Shown here piece after piece: positions 42,360 through 51,115 of a stretch of DNA of 64,000 bases. This stretch comes from JADKAC01 sp964492065 (GTDB lineage: Bacteria > Bacteroidota > Bacteroidia > Chitinophagales > BACL12): NCBI GenBank assembly GCA_964492065.1, contig CAZBHH010000003.1, positions 1-64,000 on the forward strand, in the 5' to 3' direction. Position 1 is the first letter of the stretch. Each line of letters opens with the position of its first letter. The notes beneath the pieces are model-generated. The model had not been told where the DNA came from, searched no databases, and was given only the letters and a program-made list of their open reading frames with translations. The position numbers were made by a program, and so were the translations under genes.

Positions 42360-43622
42360 TTAATAGCCGTATTTATCCCGCCATCTGTCTTTTAAAAACT
42401 TCCTGATTTCGTGTTCCCTGGGGTTATTGCCCGGCATGTATATAGTTCTCGACCGGATGGTATCGGGCAGGAATTCCTGGTCTGTAAAATTATTGTCGTA
42501 ATCGTGTGCATACTTGTAGTCCTTGCCGTAATCCAGTTTTTTCATCAGGGCGGTGGGCGCATTGCGCAGGTGCAGGGGAACGGGCAAATCGCCGGTTTCG
42601 CGATAGAGCTTTCCCGCGGTCTGCAATGCGCTGTATGCGGAATTGCTTTTCGCAGAGGTGGCCAGATAAATAGTTGTTTGAGAGAGGGTGAGCTTGCATT
42701 CGGGATAGCCGAGCATGGTTACGGCCTGGAAACAGGAGGTTGCCAGCAGCAGTGCATTCGGGTTCGCATTGCCAATATCCTCGCTGGCGAGAATTAACAG
42801 GCGGCGGGCGATAAACTTCGGGTCTTCTCCCCCTTCTATCATGCGCACTAAGTAATACACGGCTGCGTTCGGATCGCTGCCGCGAATGGACTTAATAAAG
42901 GCGGAGATGAGGTTGTAATGCATTTCGCCCTGCTTGTCGTACAGGGCCGTTTTCGATTGCAGCACTTCCATCACCAGTGCATCTGTTATCGTCAACGGAT
43001 CGGCGGTATCCGAATCGCATACGAGTTCGAGTATATTTAATAGTTTCCTCGCATCGCCTCCCGAAAAGCGGATGAGCGCTTCGGTCTCTCTCAGGGCAAT
43101 CTGCCGCTTTTTCAGTTCCACATCCTCTGTCAGCGCTGTATGTAACAACTGCCTGAGGTCGGATTCGGAGAACGCTTCCAACACATATACATGACAGCGG
43201 GACAACAGAGCGGGAATCACCTCAAACGAGGGATTTTCGGTCGTAGCGCCGATGAGGATGATTTTCCCCTTTTCGACAGCGTGTAGCAATGCATCTTGCT
43301 GCGCCTTGTTGAAACGGTGTATCTCATCGATAAACAGCAGTATTTTGCCGCTTTTCCCCGCCGTATCAATCACCTGCTTTACCTCCTTCACGCCGGAGGA
43401 CACCGCACTCAGAGCGACAAACGGGATAGAGGCGGCATCGGCAATAATATGTGCCAATGTGGTTTTACCCACTCCGGGCGGCCCCCATAAAATCATCGAG
43501 ACCGGGTTACCCGATTCAATTATTTTTCGCAACACCTTACCATCTCCTACCAAATGGCGCTGCCCGGCAAATGTGTCCAGATGTATGGGGCGAATTCTCT
43601 CAGCCAATGGAATCTTCTGCAT
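42360..43622 (-). CDS. rarA: Replication-associated recombination protein RarA (MgsA)
   Basis: 420 residues. AAA+ domain with Walker A GPPGVGKT (47-54), Walker B LLFIDE (95-100), IHRFNKAQQDALL and GATTENPSFE (sensor 1), followed by the C-terminal tetramerisation domain with AASEDIGNANPNAL. RarA is an ATPase acting at stalled replication forks and single-strand DNA ends. Not linked in operon with its neighbours: 105 bp separate it from phhA. Confidence 0.95.
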   Translation of the reverse strand: MQKIPLAERIRPIHLDTFAGQRHLVGDGKVLRKIIESGNPVSMILWGPPGVGKTTLAHIIADAASIPFVALSAVSSGVKEVKQVIDTAGKSGKILLFIDEIHRFNKAQQDALLHAVEKGKIILIGATTENPSFEVIPALLSRCHVYVLEAFSESDLRQLLHTALTEDVELKKRQIALRETEALIRFSGGDARKLLNILELVCDSDTADPLTITDALVMEVLQSKTALYDKQGEMHYNLISAFIKSIRGSDPNAAVYYLVRMIEGGEDPKFIARRLLILASEDIGNANPNALLLATSCFQAVTMLGYPECKLTLSQTTIYLATSAKSNSAYSALQTAGKLYRETGDLPVPLHLRNAPTALMKKLDYGKDYKYAHDYDNNFTDQEFLPDTIRSRTIYMPGNNPREHEIRKFLKDRWRDKYGY

Positions 43623-43727
43623 GCAGTGAATTTATGATGTAAAATTAATATCGCTTTCAGCTCGCCATATCGATGAGCCTATAGCATTTGTAATTAAGGA
43701 GAGTTAAGTCGGCGAAAACAGAACGCC

Positions 43728-44504
43728 TCAGTCGGCTCCGGCGATAAACAGCGAGGTATCTTCAATGCGTTTCCTGATGCCCTCTTCGATATCCGGCAGG
43801 CTTTCGAACAGTTCCAGGCAACTGTCAATAACGAAATACTGCTCCTGAAATTTATCTTTAATATACGGGGTATCCAGAATTCTTTCCACATTGTAGTCAA
43901 TGCGTTTGGAAGGAATTCCCGATTTCAGGCAATAGACGCTTTCGCCGGTAGATGACAGTATGCCCGATCCGTAAATGCGCAACAGGCCGTTATCGCGGAT
44001 GAGGCCAAACTCCACTGTGTACCAATAGATGCGTGCAATGAGCTCAATTGCTATTTCATTTTCGATAAATCCCAGAGCTATCTTGCTCAATCCGTAGAGA
44101 TAAGCGCAATAAGTCTTATTTGTTAACAGGGGCAAATGGCCAAAGACATCGTGAAACATATCGGGCTCTTCGAGATAATCCAATTGTTCCATTCTGCGCA
44201 ACCACGTCGATGCCGGGAATTTTCGATGCAGCAGCAATTCAAAAAAGTCCTTATTGTCGATTAATCCCGGAACCACTACCGCCTGCCAACCGGTGATAGT
44301 ATCCAGTCTGATATTGAACTCGTCGAATTTCGGAATCCTGTCGGCGGTAAAATGAATCTGGCGTATCCCCTCCATAAATACCTCGGCAGCCCTGTCTTTT
44401 AATATTGCCATTTGCCTGTCGAAAAGTATTTCCCATACTTTAAAATGCTCAGGTTCATAAAGGCTGTAATCCTGAACTGCGCTTGTCTTGAGTAATTCTG
44501 TCAT
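43728..44504 (-). CDS. phhA: Phenylalanine 4-monooxygenase-type aromatic amino acid hydroxylase
   Basis: 258 residues, a monomeric bacterial hydroxylase without the eukaryotic regulatory domain. The iron ligands are clear: His118 and His123 in PDMFHDVFGHLPLL and Glu165 in WYTVEFGL. STGESVYCL and the WQAVVVPGLI segment also match. The enzyme converts Phe to Tyr with O2 and a tetrahydropterin. It is downstream of recF and the DciA-like gene with a 27-bp gap, an odd company for an amino-acid enzyme. Confidence 0.92.
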   Translation of the reverse strand: MTELLKTSAVQDYSLYEPEHFKVWEILFDRQMAILKDRAAEVFMEGIRQIHFTADRIPKFDEFNIRLDTITGWQAVVVPGLIDNKDFFELLLHRKFPASTWLRRMEQLDYLEEPDMFHDVFGHLPLLTNKTYCAYLYGLSKIALGFIENEIAIELIARIYWYTVEFGLIRDNGLLRIYGSGILSSTGESVYCLKSGIPSKRIDYNVERILDTPYIKDKFQEQYFVIDSCLELFESLPDIEEGIRKRIEDTSLFIAGAD

Positions 44505-44531
44505 AGGCCGACTGCACGGTTTTTAGATTGG

Positions 44532-44822
44532 CTAACGCACTTCGAGTTGTAGAATAACCGTTTCACCGAGTTCTTCATTCAACCTCTGTATGATTATTTC
44601 CTTATTGTAATGTATTTCATTCTTCAGCGGAGCCGATAGGATATACACGGTGAGTTTGCCGTTTTTCAATGTAATATCACGGGTTAACTTTGCCATTGAC
44701 ACTCCCATCACTTTCATCCACAACTCCTTAACCTGGATTTCATTGATTTTGGCGTCCAGATGATACGTTTTGAGAAATGACTTAATAATACCTTTAATAT
44801 CGCCTTCTGCCTGGTCTTTCAT
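44532..44822 (-). CDS. DUF721/DciA-like protein
   Basis: 96 residues. IQVKELWMKVMGVSMAKLT, the strand KLTVYILSAPLKNEI and the closing helix with IIIQRLNEELGETVI match the DUF721 (DciA) family. In other bacteria DciA helps load the replicative helicase DnaB. The gene follows recF by 9 bp, which fits a replication role. Whether this short form works as a loader is not shown. Confidence 0.85.
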   Translation of the reverse strand: MKDQAEGDIKGIIKSFLKTYHLDAKINEIQVKELWMKVMGVSMAKLTRDITLKNGKLTVYILSAPLKNEIHYNKEIIIQRLNEELGETVILQLEVR

Positions 44823-44831
44823 CCTTTAAAA

Positions 44832-45923
44832 TTAAGCAATTTGTCCGTTACTGACAGTGAAATGATCGCACTCTATCTCCAGTTCCGTCAGAATACGCCG
44901 GCTGCGTTCGGCATCGGTATCAGTTATCAACACTTGCCCGAATTCCTCCCCTTTCAGCAGTTGGAACAACGCTGCGAGGCGATGTAAATCCAGCTTTTCA
45001 AATACATCATCCAATAGTAACACCGGCTGTTTACCGGTTTGTTTAGCGAGGTAAAGGCTTTGGGCCAATTTCAATGCGAGCAATACGGATTTTACCTGTC
45101 CCTGCGAAGCCGATTCTTTTACGGGCAAATCGTTCAATACAAATTCGAGGTCGTCCTTATGAATGCCGACGGTGCTGCGCATGGCTTCGATATCGCGATG
45201 GCGGTGCGTGTGCAGCAATGCGGCAAAATCCGCCTCGTGCAAAGAACTTTGATACGTGATGACGGGTGTTTCACTTTGGCCGCATATCCGGTTATAAACG
45301 GTGTAAAACGGCGATTCAAACGCCGCAATAAAATCGCTGCGCTTTTGGTGGATAATAGCGCCGCTTTTACTGAGTTGCCGGTCGAACACATCGAGGATAC
45401 TAAAGGCATCTGCGGTGTGCTGATACTGTTTGAGCAATGCATTGCGCTGTTGCAATACCCGGTTGTATTCGATCAGCGCTGTGAGGTAGTCCTTGTCGGG
45501 CTGGGCCAGGGTAATATCCAAAAACCGCCTGCGCTCATCGCTTGTTCTGTAAATCAGATCGATATCGTTGGGTGCGATGATGACAACCGGGAACCTGCCT
45601 ACATGTTCTGAGAGCCTGGCATAGGGCACGCCGTCAGCGCTGAATTCTTTTTGCCTGGCCGTGGTGTATTTACAAACAATTTCCCGTAATTGATCGCCTT
45701 CCTCAAACACGCCTTCCAGCCGGTAGTAACTTTCGCCGCGGCGCACTGTGGACAAGTCGCTACGGGTAAAATAACTTTTACACATACACAGATTGTATAT
45801 GCTGTCCAGCAGGTTGGTTTTTCCAGAGCCGTTATCGCCGTTGATAAGCGCAAATCGACCGGAGAATTCGGCTTGTGCATCCCGGTAATTTTTGTAGTTG
45901 CGGATATGAACTTTTCGCAGCAA
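44832..45923 (-). CDS. recF: DNA replication and repair protein RecF
   Basis: 363 residues. Walker A is in INGDNGSGKTNLLD (29-36); the ABC-type signature SQGQVKSVLLALK and the Walker B strand PVLLLDDVFEKLD are near the C-terminus. RecF loads RecA with RecO and RecR at gaps. The best start is a TTG (45921-45923), as the family N-terminus (LxKxxIxNYKNY) begins there and no ATG is near. Divergent from pdhA. Confidence 0.95.
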   Translation of the reverse strand: MLRKVHIRNYKNYRDAQAEFSGRFALINGDNGSGKTNLLDSIYNLCMCKSYFTRSDLSTVRRGESYYRLEGVFEEGDQLREIVCKYTTARQKEFSADGVPYARLSEHVGRFPVVIIAPNDIDLIYRTSDERRRFLDITLAQPDKDYLTALIEYNRVLQQRNALLKQYQHTADAFSILDVFDRQLSKSGAIIHQKRSDFIAAFESPFYTVYNRICGQSETPVITYQSSLHEADFAALLHTHRHRDIEAMRSTVGIHKDDLEFVLNDLPVKESASQGQVKSVLLALKLAQSLYLAKQTGKQPVLLLDDVFEKLDLHRLAALFQLLKGEEFGQVLITDTDAERSRRILTELEIECDHFTVSNGQIA

Positions 45924-45954
45924 TAGGCAGATTTTAATTGTGTGGTTGATTTCT

Positions 45955-45962
45955 TAATTTTG
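45955..45962 (+). promoter_or_regulatory. -7 promoter element of pdhA
   Basis: TAATTTTG, a perfect TAnnTTTG match, 31 nt before the pdhA ATG. Confidence 0.5.
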
Positions 45963-45993
45963 CGCCTCTCCTGGTAATTGCAGGGTAAAAATT

Positions 45994-47007
45994 ATGCAAA
46001 CAGAGTTGCTGACAGATCGCTCAAAAATAACAAAAGAAACCTACCTGGACTGGTACGTGCTGATGCAGCGCATACGCCGTTTCGAAGAGAAATCCGGGCA
46101 GTTGTACGGCCTGCAGAAAATCAGGGGTTTCTGCCACCTTTACATCGGTCAGGAGGCTATTGCAGCCGGGACAATCTCTGCGATCCGCCAGGAAGACCCC
46201 GTTATTACCGCTTACCGCGACCACGGGCTCGCTATTGCCAAAGGGGTTTCGTGTAATGCGGCAATGGCCGAATTATACGGCAAAGTAACCGGGTGTACAC
46301 AGGGCAAAGGCGGCTCCATGCACTTCTTTTCCAGGAAGCATAATTTTTACGGCGGCCATGGCATTGTAGGAGCGCAAATTCCACTGGGTGCGGGTATTGC
46401 TTTTGCAGAGAAGTATAAGGGGACAGACAATGTGTGTCTCACTTTCTTCGGCGACGGTGCTGCCCGGCAAGGCGCATTGCACGAGACTTTTAATATGGCC
46501 ATGCTCTGGAACCTCCCCGTGGTGTTTATCGTGGAAAACAACGGCTATGCGATGGGTACATCGGTAAAACGCTCATCCAACCAACTGGATTTATACAAAT
46601 TAGGCGCCGCTTACGACATGCCTTCGTATCCCGTTGACGGCATGAGCCCCGAACCGGTGCATAATGCCATTTATGAAGCCGTGGAAAAAGCACGCCTTGG
46701 CGAGGGGCCTACATTCCTGGAGATACGCACCTACCGCTACAAAGGCCATTCAATGAGCGATCCTGCCAAATATCGCTCAAAAGAAGAGGTGGAAGAGTAC
46801 AAAATGCGGGACCCGATCGAAACTACCCGCAGGAAAATTCTGGATTACAAATACGCCTCCGAGAAGGAAATTGAAAATATAGACCGGCAAATAGAAGAGG
46901 AAATAGAAGCTTGCGTCAAATTCGCAGAAGAGTCTCCATTTCCGGATGATACTGCTGTGTATGAAAATATTTATACGCAGACAGATTATCCATTTATCAC
47001 AGATTAA
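45994..47007 (+). CDS. pdhA: Pyruvate dehydrogenase E1 component, alpha subunit
   Basis: 337 residues. Thiamine-diphosphate motif from GDGAARQGALHETFNMA to VENNGYAMG; KGGSMHFFSRKHNFYGGHGIV is the typical E1-alpha stretch, and YRYKGHSMSDPAKYRS carries the phosphorylation-loop equivalent. E1 decarboxylates pyruvate as an alpha2beta2 tetramer. The beta subunit is not adjacent; a TPR gene follows after 15 bp. A branched-chain E1 is less likely given the GHSMSDP sequence. Confidence 0.93.
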   Translation: MQTELLTDRSKITKETYLDWYVLMQRIRRFEEKSGQLYGLQKIRGFCHLYIGQEAIAAGTISAIRQEDPVITAYRDHGLAIAKGVSCNAAMAELYGKVTGCTQGKGGSMHFFSRKHNFYGGHGIVGAQIPLGAGIAFAEKYKGTDNVCLTFFGDGAARQGALHETFNMAMLWNLPVVFIVENNGYAMGTSVKRSSNQLDLYKLGAAYDMPSYPVDGMSPEPVHNAIYEAVEKARLGEGPTFLEIRTYRYKGHSMSDPAKYRSKEEVEEYKMRDPIETTRRKILDYKYASEKEIENIDRQIEEEIEACVKFAEESPFPDDTAVYENIYTQTDYPFITD

Positions 47008-47022
47008 TAACTGCATTTTAAT

Positions 47023-47709
47023 ATGGCTGAAACAAAAAAAACAACAGAACAGGTACAAGAACAGGATACATACCGCAGGGTGGAGAATTTTTTCCTGAAA
47101 TACCGCAATAGTATCGTCGGAGGTATCGTGGTAATTGCCCTTGCCATCTTAGGGTATTTCGGATATCAGAAATTTATCCTGGGACCGAAAGAAGCAGATG
47201 CCCGTGAAAAAATTGCTATACCCCAGGGGTTATTCCAGAAAGATTCGCTGAAGCTGGCGTTAAACGGCGATGGTATCAATCCCGGATTTCTGGCCATCAT
47301 CGACAATTACGGCAATACGGCTACCGGCAATCTGGCGCATTACTACGCCGGCATTATCTACCTGAAACAAAACAACCTGGACAGCGCCATACTGCATTTG
47401 GAAAAATATAAACCCAAAACCGAAGAACTCGCCGGTGTAACGTATATGGAATTAGGCCATGCCTATGCCGACAAGGGCAATCTGGACAAAGCTGTGGAAT
47501 TGTATAAGAAAGCAGCCGTGGAATCCAACAGCGATTTCTTTAGCCCGTACTACTATAAATTAGCCGGCGACCTGCTTTCTGTCCAGGAAAAATATGCAGA
47601 AGCCAAAGCGGTATATGAAATAATTAAAAAAGATTATCCCCTGTCTGAAGAAGGACAGAACATTGATAAGGAAATCGCATATACACAAACAAAGCTCAGC
47701 GGAAAATAA
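47023..47709 (+). CDS. Tetratricopeptide membrane protein (YfgM-like)
   Basis: 228 residues. A short cytoplasmic N-terminus, one transmembrane helix (about 32-52) and a periplasmic domain with TPR repeats (HYYAGIIYLKQNNLDSAILHL and ELGHAYADKGNLDKAVELY are clear). The layout resembles YfgM, an inner-membrane chaperone partner of SecYEG, but similarity is general. It is between pdhA and ribH; its stop codon overlaps the ribH start (TAATG), so it is coupled to ribH. Confidence 0.85.
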   Translation: MAETKKTTEQVQEQDTYRRVENFFLKYRNSIVGGIVVIALAILGYFGYQKFILGPKEADAREKIAIPQGLFQKDSLKLALNGDGINPGFLAIIDNYGNTATGNLAHYYAGIIYLKQNNLDSAILHLEKYKPKTEELAGVTYMELGHAYADKGNLDKAVELYKKAAVESNSDFFSPYYYKLAGDLLSVQEKYAEAKAVYEIIKKDYPLSEEGQNIDKEIAYTQTKLSGK

Positions 47710-48200
47710 TGGCCACCCGGCATAGAAACCTGTCCTTTTATCAAGGAGAAGAAGTGCCTTCGGGTGAAGAGATGCGCATCGGCATTATTGTCTCCGAATG
47801 GAACAACGACATCACACAACTCCTGCTGGACGGATGTGTCGATACATTAATTCAAAACAAAACCCTTGAGGAAAATATTTACACCATACATGTACCCGGT
47901 AGTTTCGAATTGCCATCGGCCGCTCAAATGCTGATGGAAGGTATGGAACTGGATGCCGTAATCTGTCTCGGCTGTATTATCAAGGGAGAAACACAACACG
48001 ACCAATATATTGCCAATGCCGTTGCCCATGGTTTGATGATGTTGAATATTGATTATGCCACGCCGGTAATATTTGGCGTGCTCACCACCGACAATGAGCA
48101 CCAGGCGCTGGAACGGGCGGGCGGCCGACATGGCAATAAAGGCACGGAGGCTGCTGTTACCGCTTTGAAGATGGCCGCATTGCGCAGAAAGTTAATATAA
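47709..48200 (+). CDS. ribH: 6,7-dimethyl-8-ribityllumazine synthase
   Basis: 163 residues, standard length. IVSEWNNDITQLLLDG is the substrate pocket strand, HVPGSFELPSAAQ the phosphate loop, and CLGCIIKGETQHDQYIAN holds the catalytic His. RibH condenses 5-amino-6-ribitylaminouracil with dihydroxybutanone phosphate in riboflavin synthesis, usually as a pentamer or 60-mer. Other rib genes are not in the window. Confidence 0.95.
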   Translation: MATRHRNLSFYQGEEVPSGEEMRIGIIVSEWNNDITQLLLDGCVDTLIQNKTLEENIYTIHVPGSFELPSAAQMLMEGMELDAVICLGCIIKGETQHDQYIANAVAHGLMMLNIDYATPVIFGVLTTDNEHQALERAGGRHGNKGTEAAVTALKMAALRRKLI

Positions 48201-48455
48201 ATGCAATTCCCAACATCGCCGCAAGAGCATGCATTCGCTTTCGGTGCACAGTGAATTACCCTTAAGCTCTGACAATAAATCCACTGATCTTTAGTGTTGT
48301 AATTTATATCACCGGCTGACTCAATGGTATTCAGCAAAATACGCATGCTTTGGACAAATGCTTGTGATATTCATTGTGTTTTATGCAGCAGAGTATTTTC
48401 AATCGACATAGTACTGCCAATCGCTATGCATCCTAACCGTTAATATCATTTCTTT

Positions 48456-48463
48456 TAGATTTG
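48456..48463 (+). promoter_or_regulatory. -7 promoter element of the MBL hydrolase gene
   Basis: TAGATTTG, a perfect TAnnTTTG match, 4 nt before the ATG. Confidence 0.5.
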
Positions 48464-48467
48464 TACG

Positions 48468-49307
48468 ATGAAACTGACTTCATTTGATTGCGGCACTTTT
48501 AAATTAGATGGCGGCGCCATGTTTGGCGTGGTGCCAAAGAAGATATGGAATAAACTCGTCCCTGCCGATACTAATAATTTATGCACCTGGAGCATGCGCT
48601 GTTTGCTGGTGGAAACGGATAACAGAAAAATTTTGATCGACTGCGGCATGGGTAATAAACAGGACCCGAAGTTTTTCAGCCATTACGAACCGGCGGGCAA
48701 CACGTCGGTACACGACACACTGCGCAATCTGCACTTAAACAGGGAAGAAATTACCGATGTATTTCTCACGCATTTACATTTTGATCATTGCGGAGGCGCT
48801 GTGGAACGAGATGCAAACGGGAATCTGATACCCGCATTTCCAAATGCGACCTACTGGAGCAATGCAAAACATTTTGAATGGGCGGAATTTCCCAATGCGA
48901 GAGAAAAAGCATCGTTTCTAAAAGAAAATTTTATTCCGCTGCGTGAACACGGCGTATTAAAATTCCTGAAGGAGGGCGAAGAACTATTGCCGGGATTCAG
49001 CACCTTGTGGGTACACGGTCATACCGAGTCGATGATGTTACCGAAGCTGGAGGCGGGGGGTAAAACGGTTGTCTATGTCGCCGACCTCATTCCTTCGCAT
49101 GCGCATATACCGCTGCCGTATGTGATGGGCTATGATGTGAGGCCGCTGCAGACCTTGAAGGAGAAGGAAGCCTTCTTAATTACAGCCCTCGAAAACAATT
49201 ACCATCTGATTTTTGAACACGATGCACAATATGAAGCGTGTACTTTGCAGATGACCGAAAAAGGTATCCGGCACAGTAACCCGGGAAAAATCTCTGACCT
49301 GTTTTAG
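48468..49307 (+). CDS. Metallo-beta-lactamase-fold hydrolase
   Basis: 279 residues with the zinc-binding LTHLHFDHCGG (His102, His104, Asp106, His107), the later ligand in WVHGHTESM, an Asp in VVYVADLIPS and a final His in LIFEHDAQYE. The shape is that of the family that includes N-acyl-homoserine lactonases and other esterases or lactonases. No signal peptide, so cytoplasmic. Substrate unknown. The gene is alone, with its own promoter, and is followed by a tRNA gene. Confidence 0.88.
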   Translation: MKLTSFDCGTFKLDGGAMFGVVPKKIWNKLVPADTNNLCTWSMRCLLVETDNRKILIDCGMGNKQDPKFFSHYEPAGNTSVHDTLRNLHLNREEITDVFLTHLHFDHCGGAVERDANGNLIPAFPNATYWSNAKHFEWAEFPNAREKASFLKENFIPLREHGVLKFLKEGEELLPGFSTLWVHGHTESMMLPKLEAGGKTVVYVADLIPSHAHIPLPYVMGYDVRPLQTLKEKEAFLITALENNYHLIFEHDAQYEACTLQMTEKGIRHSNPGKISDLF

Positions 49308-49338
49308 TTGTTTGCCCAAACTGAAATACCTAAATTTG
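49308..49338 (+). promoter_or_regulatory. Promoter of tRNA-Met
   Basis: TTGTTTG (49308-49314) as the -33 box and TAAATTTG (49331-49338) as a perfect -7 box, 16 nt apart; the tRNA starts 11 nt downstream. Confidence 0.6.
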
Positions 49339-49349
49339 CGCTCTCTTTT

Positions 49350-49423
49350 GGCGGGGTAGCTCAGGTGGTTAGAGCGTAGGATTCATAACCCTAAGGCCAG
49401 GGGTTCAATTCCCCTCCCCGCTA
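49350..49423 (+). tRNA. tRNA-Met (anticodon CAT)
   Basis: 74-nt cloverleaf. The acceptor stem GGCGGGG/CCCCGCT closes with a G1-U72 wobble, the D stem is GCTC/GAGC, the T arm AGGGG-TTCAATT-CCCCT, and the discriminator is A. The anticodon CAT is at 49384-49386. The anticodon stem TAGGA/CCCTA has an A-C mismatch next to the loop. CCA is not encoded. The first pair and lack of three G-C pairs in the anticodon stem argue against initiator tRNA; a lysidine-type tRNA-Ile cannot be fully excluded. Confidence 0.92.
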
Positions 49424-49492
49424 CACAAGCCGGGTATGCTGCGTATCCGGCTTTCTCGTTTCGGGAAAACGAAAGCAGCGCCGGCAGAAAAT

Positions 49493-51115
49493 TTATTTTT
49501 GATAAACAATTTCACCTCCCGAAATAGTCATCAACACATCTACCGAAAACAACTCCGGTTCGGGAATCTCCATTATGTCCTTTTCGAGAATGACTATATC
49601 GGCAAATTTTCCCGGCTCGATACTGCCTTTCACCTGCTCTTCGCCGGCAGCTCTTGCCGCCCAGATGGTGGTAGCCTGCAATGCCTGTTTACGACTTAGG
49701 GCTTCCGATTTTTGAAATCCGTTTTCGGGATAGCCTTGTCGATCCTTGCGGGCTACTGCCGCATAAAACCCATACAGCGGATTGATATATTCCACCGGGA
49801 AATCGCTGCCATTGGCCAGCCAGCCGTTTTGTTGCAACAGGCTTTGATACATATAGCCATGGTGTATCCGCTCCTGGCCCAATCGTTCGTCAGCCCAGTA
49901 CATATCGCTGGTGGCGTGGGTGGTTTGTACCGATGGTATAATGGAGTAATCTCTAAAATATTTTAAATCCGCAGGATCAATGACCTGGCAATGTTCAATG
50001 CGCCAACGGCGGTCGTTGGATTCCGGCAGGACATCCGCATACACCTGCAATGTCAAATGATTAGCAGCATCGCCGATGGCATGTGTACACATCTGGTAAT
50101 GCATGGCGTAACACCGTTCGGCGGCTGCCTTTAACGAGTCGTAGGTATAGAACAACAGACCTTTATTGCCCGGATCATCTGCATAGGGCTCCTGCAGTGC
50201 GGCGCCCCGTGAGCCAAGCGCTCCATCCATATAGTATTTTACCGCTCCGACAAATAAATAATCCGTATGCACCTGGGGCCTTGCAAAAAAATAATCCAGG
50301 TTTTCATTATCGGAGGAGAGCATCGCATAGATGCGCATTTTTAATAATCCAGAATCCTGCAATTGCTGAATTGCTTCTATTTCGGCTTTTTCCAGTCCTG
50401 CATCTTGCACGGAAGTCAAGCCTACCCGGAAGCAACTGTCCTGTGCACGCAACAGCGCCTGCCGCATAAATCCGGGGTCATTCACCGGCAGCAGCTTTTG
50501 CAGCGGTGTGATGGCATTGTCGATCAACAATCCCGTGCACTTATCACCGGCTGTTACCACAACGCCTCCCTGCACTTTAGTGCCGGGATTGATACCCGCC
50601 AATTGCAATGCAAATGTATTGGCGAGCACCGCATGGCCGTCAATGCGGATTAAATACACCGGATTATTGGGGAACAGACTGTCCAGTACTTTGCAGTCGG
50701 GAAATTCTTTTGTCTGCCACAAATTCTGATCCCAACCCCTGCCGATAACCCAGCCATTCGTAGCGGTGGTATTGAATGACTTGATCTGTTCCAGCACAGC
50801 ATCAAATGAGGCGGCATTGCGCAGATCTGCATACATCAGGTTTCTCCCGTAGCCGAGAAAATGGCAATGCGCATCGATAAATCCCGGATAAGCAGGTTTC
50901 CCATTTAAATCCAGCATTTGACTTGCCGTAAATTTTTCCAGCACTTCCGCATCGCTTCCGGTTGCGACTATGGTATCGCCCCGAATTGCCACCGCGGACT
51001 GCACTGAAAAACTGCTGTCAACCGTATAGATTATTCCGTTGTATAAAATCAGATCCACCGCTTGCTTTTCAACAGGTTGAATCATTGTCAGCAATAACAG
51101 AAACATATGCATCAT
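49493..51115 (-). CDS. Exported amidohydrolase (YtcJ-like, Amidohydro_3 type)
   Basis: 540 residues. The N-terminus MFLLLLTMIQPVEK is weakly hydrophobic and may be an export signal. LILYNGIIYTVD begins the composite beta domain; GFIDAHCHFLGYG gives the metal-binding HxH; MCTHAIGDAAN, RIEHCQVID and NGSDFPVEYINPLYG complete the TIM-barrel metal site, and SIEPGKFADIVILEKDI closes it. Substrates of this group are poorly known. It overlaps the SDR gene by 4 bp and is the last gene of the aroC operon. Confidence 0.9.
   Translation of the reverse strand: MMHMFLLLLTMIQPVEKQAVDLILYNGIIYTVDSSFSVQSAVAIRGDTIVATGSDAEVLEKFTASQMLDLNGKPAYPGFIDAHCHFLGYGRNLMYADLRNAASFDAVLEQIKSFNTTATNGWVIGRGWDQNLWQTKEFPDCKVLDSLFPNNPVYLIRIDGHAVLANTFALQLAGINPGTKVQGGVVVTAGDKCTGLLIDNAITPLQKLLPVNDPGFMRQALLRAQDSCFRVGLTSVQDAGLEKAEIEAIQQLQDSGLLKMRIYAMLSSDNENLDYFFARPQVHTDYLFVGAVKYYMDGALGSRGAALQEPYADDPGNKGLLFYTYDSLKAAAERCYAMHYQMCTHAIGDAANHLTLQVYADVLPESNDRRWRIEHCQVIDPADLKYFRDYSIIPSVQTTHATSDMYWADERLGQERIHHGYMYQSLLQQNGWLANGSDFPVEYINPLYGFYAAVARKDRQGYPENGFQKSEALSRKQALQATTIWAARAAGEEQVKGSIEPGKFADIVILEKDIMEIPEPELFSVDVLMTISGGEIVYQK

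Noticed and set aside
49350..49423. Initiator tRNA or lysidine tRNA-Ile(CAT)
   Set aside because: The closed G1-U72 pair and lack of three G-C pairs near the anticodon argue against initiator; the overall sequence resembles elongator tRNA-Met of the phylum, though tRNA-Ile cannot be fully ruled out.
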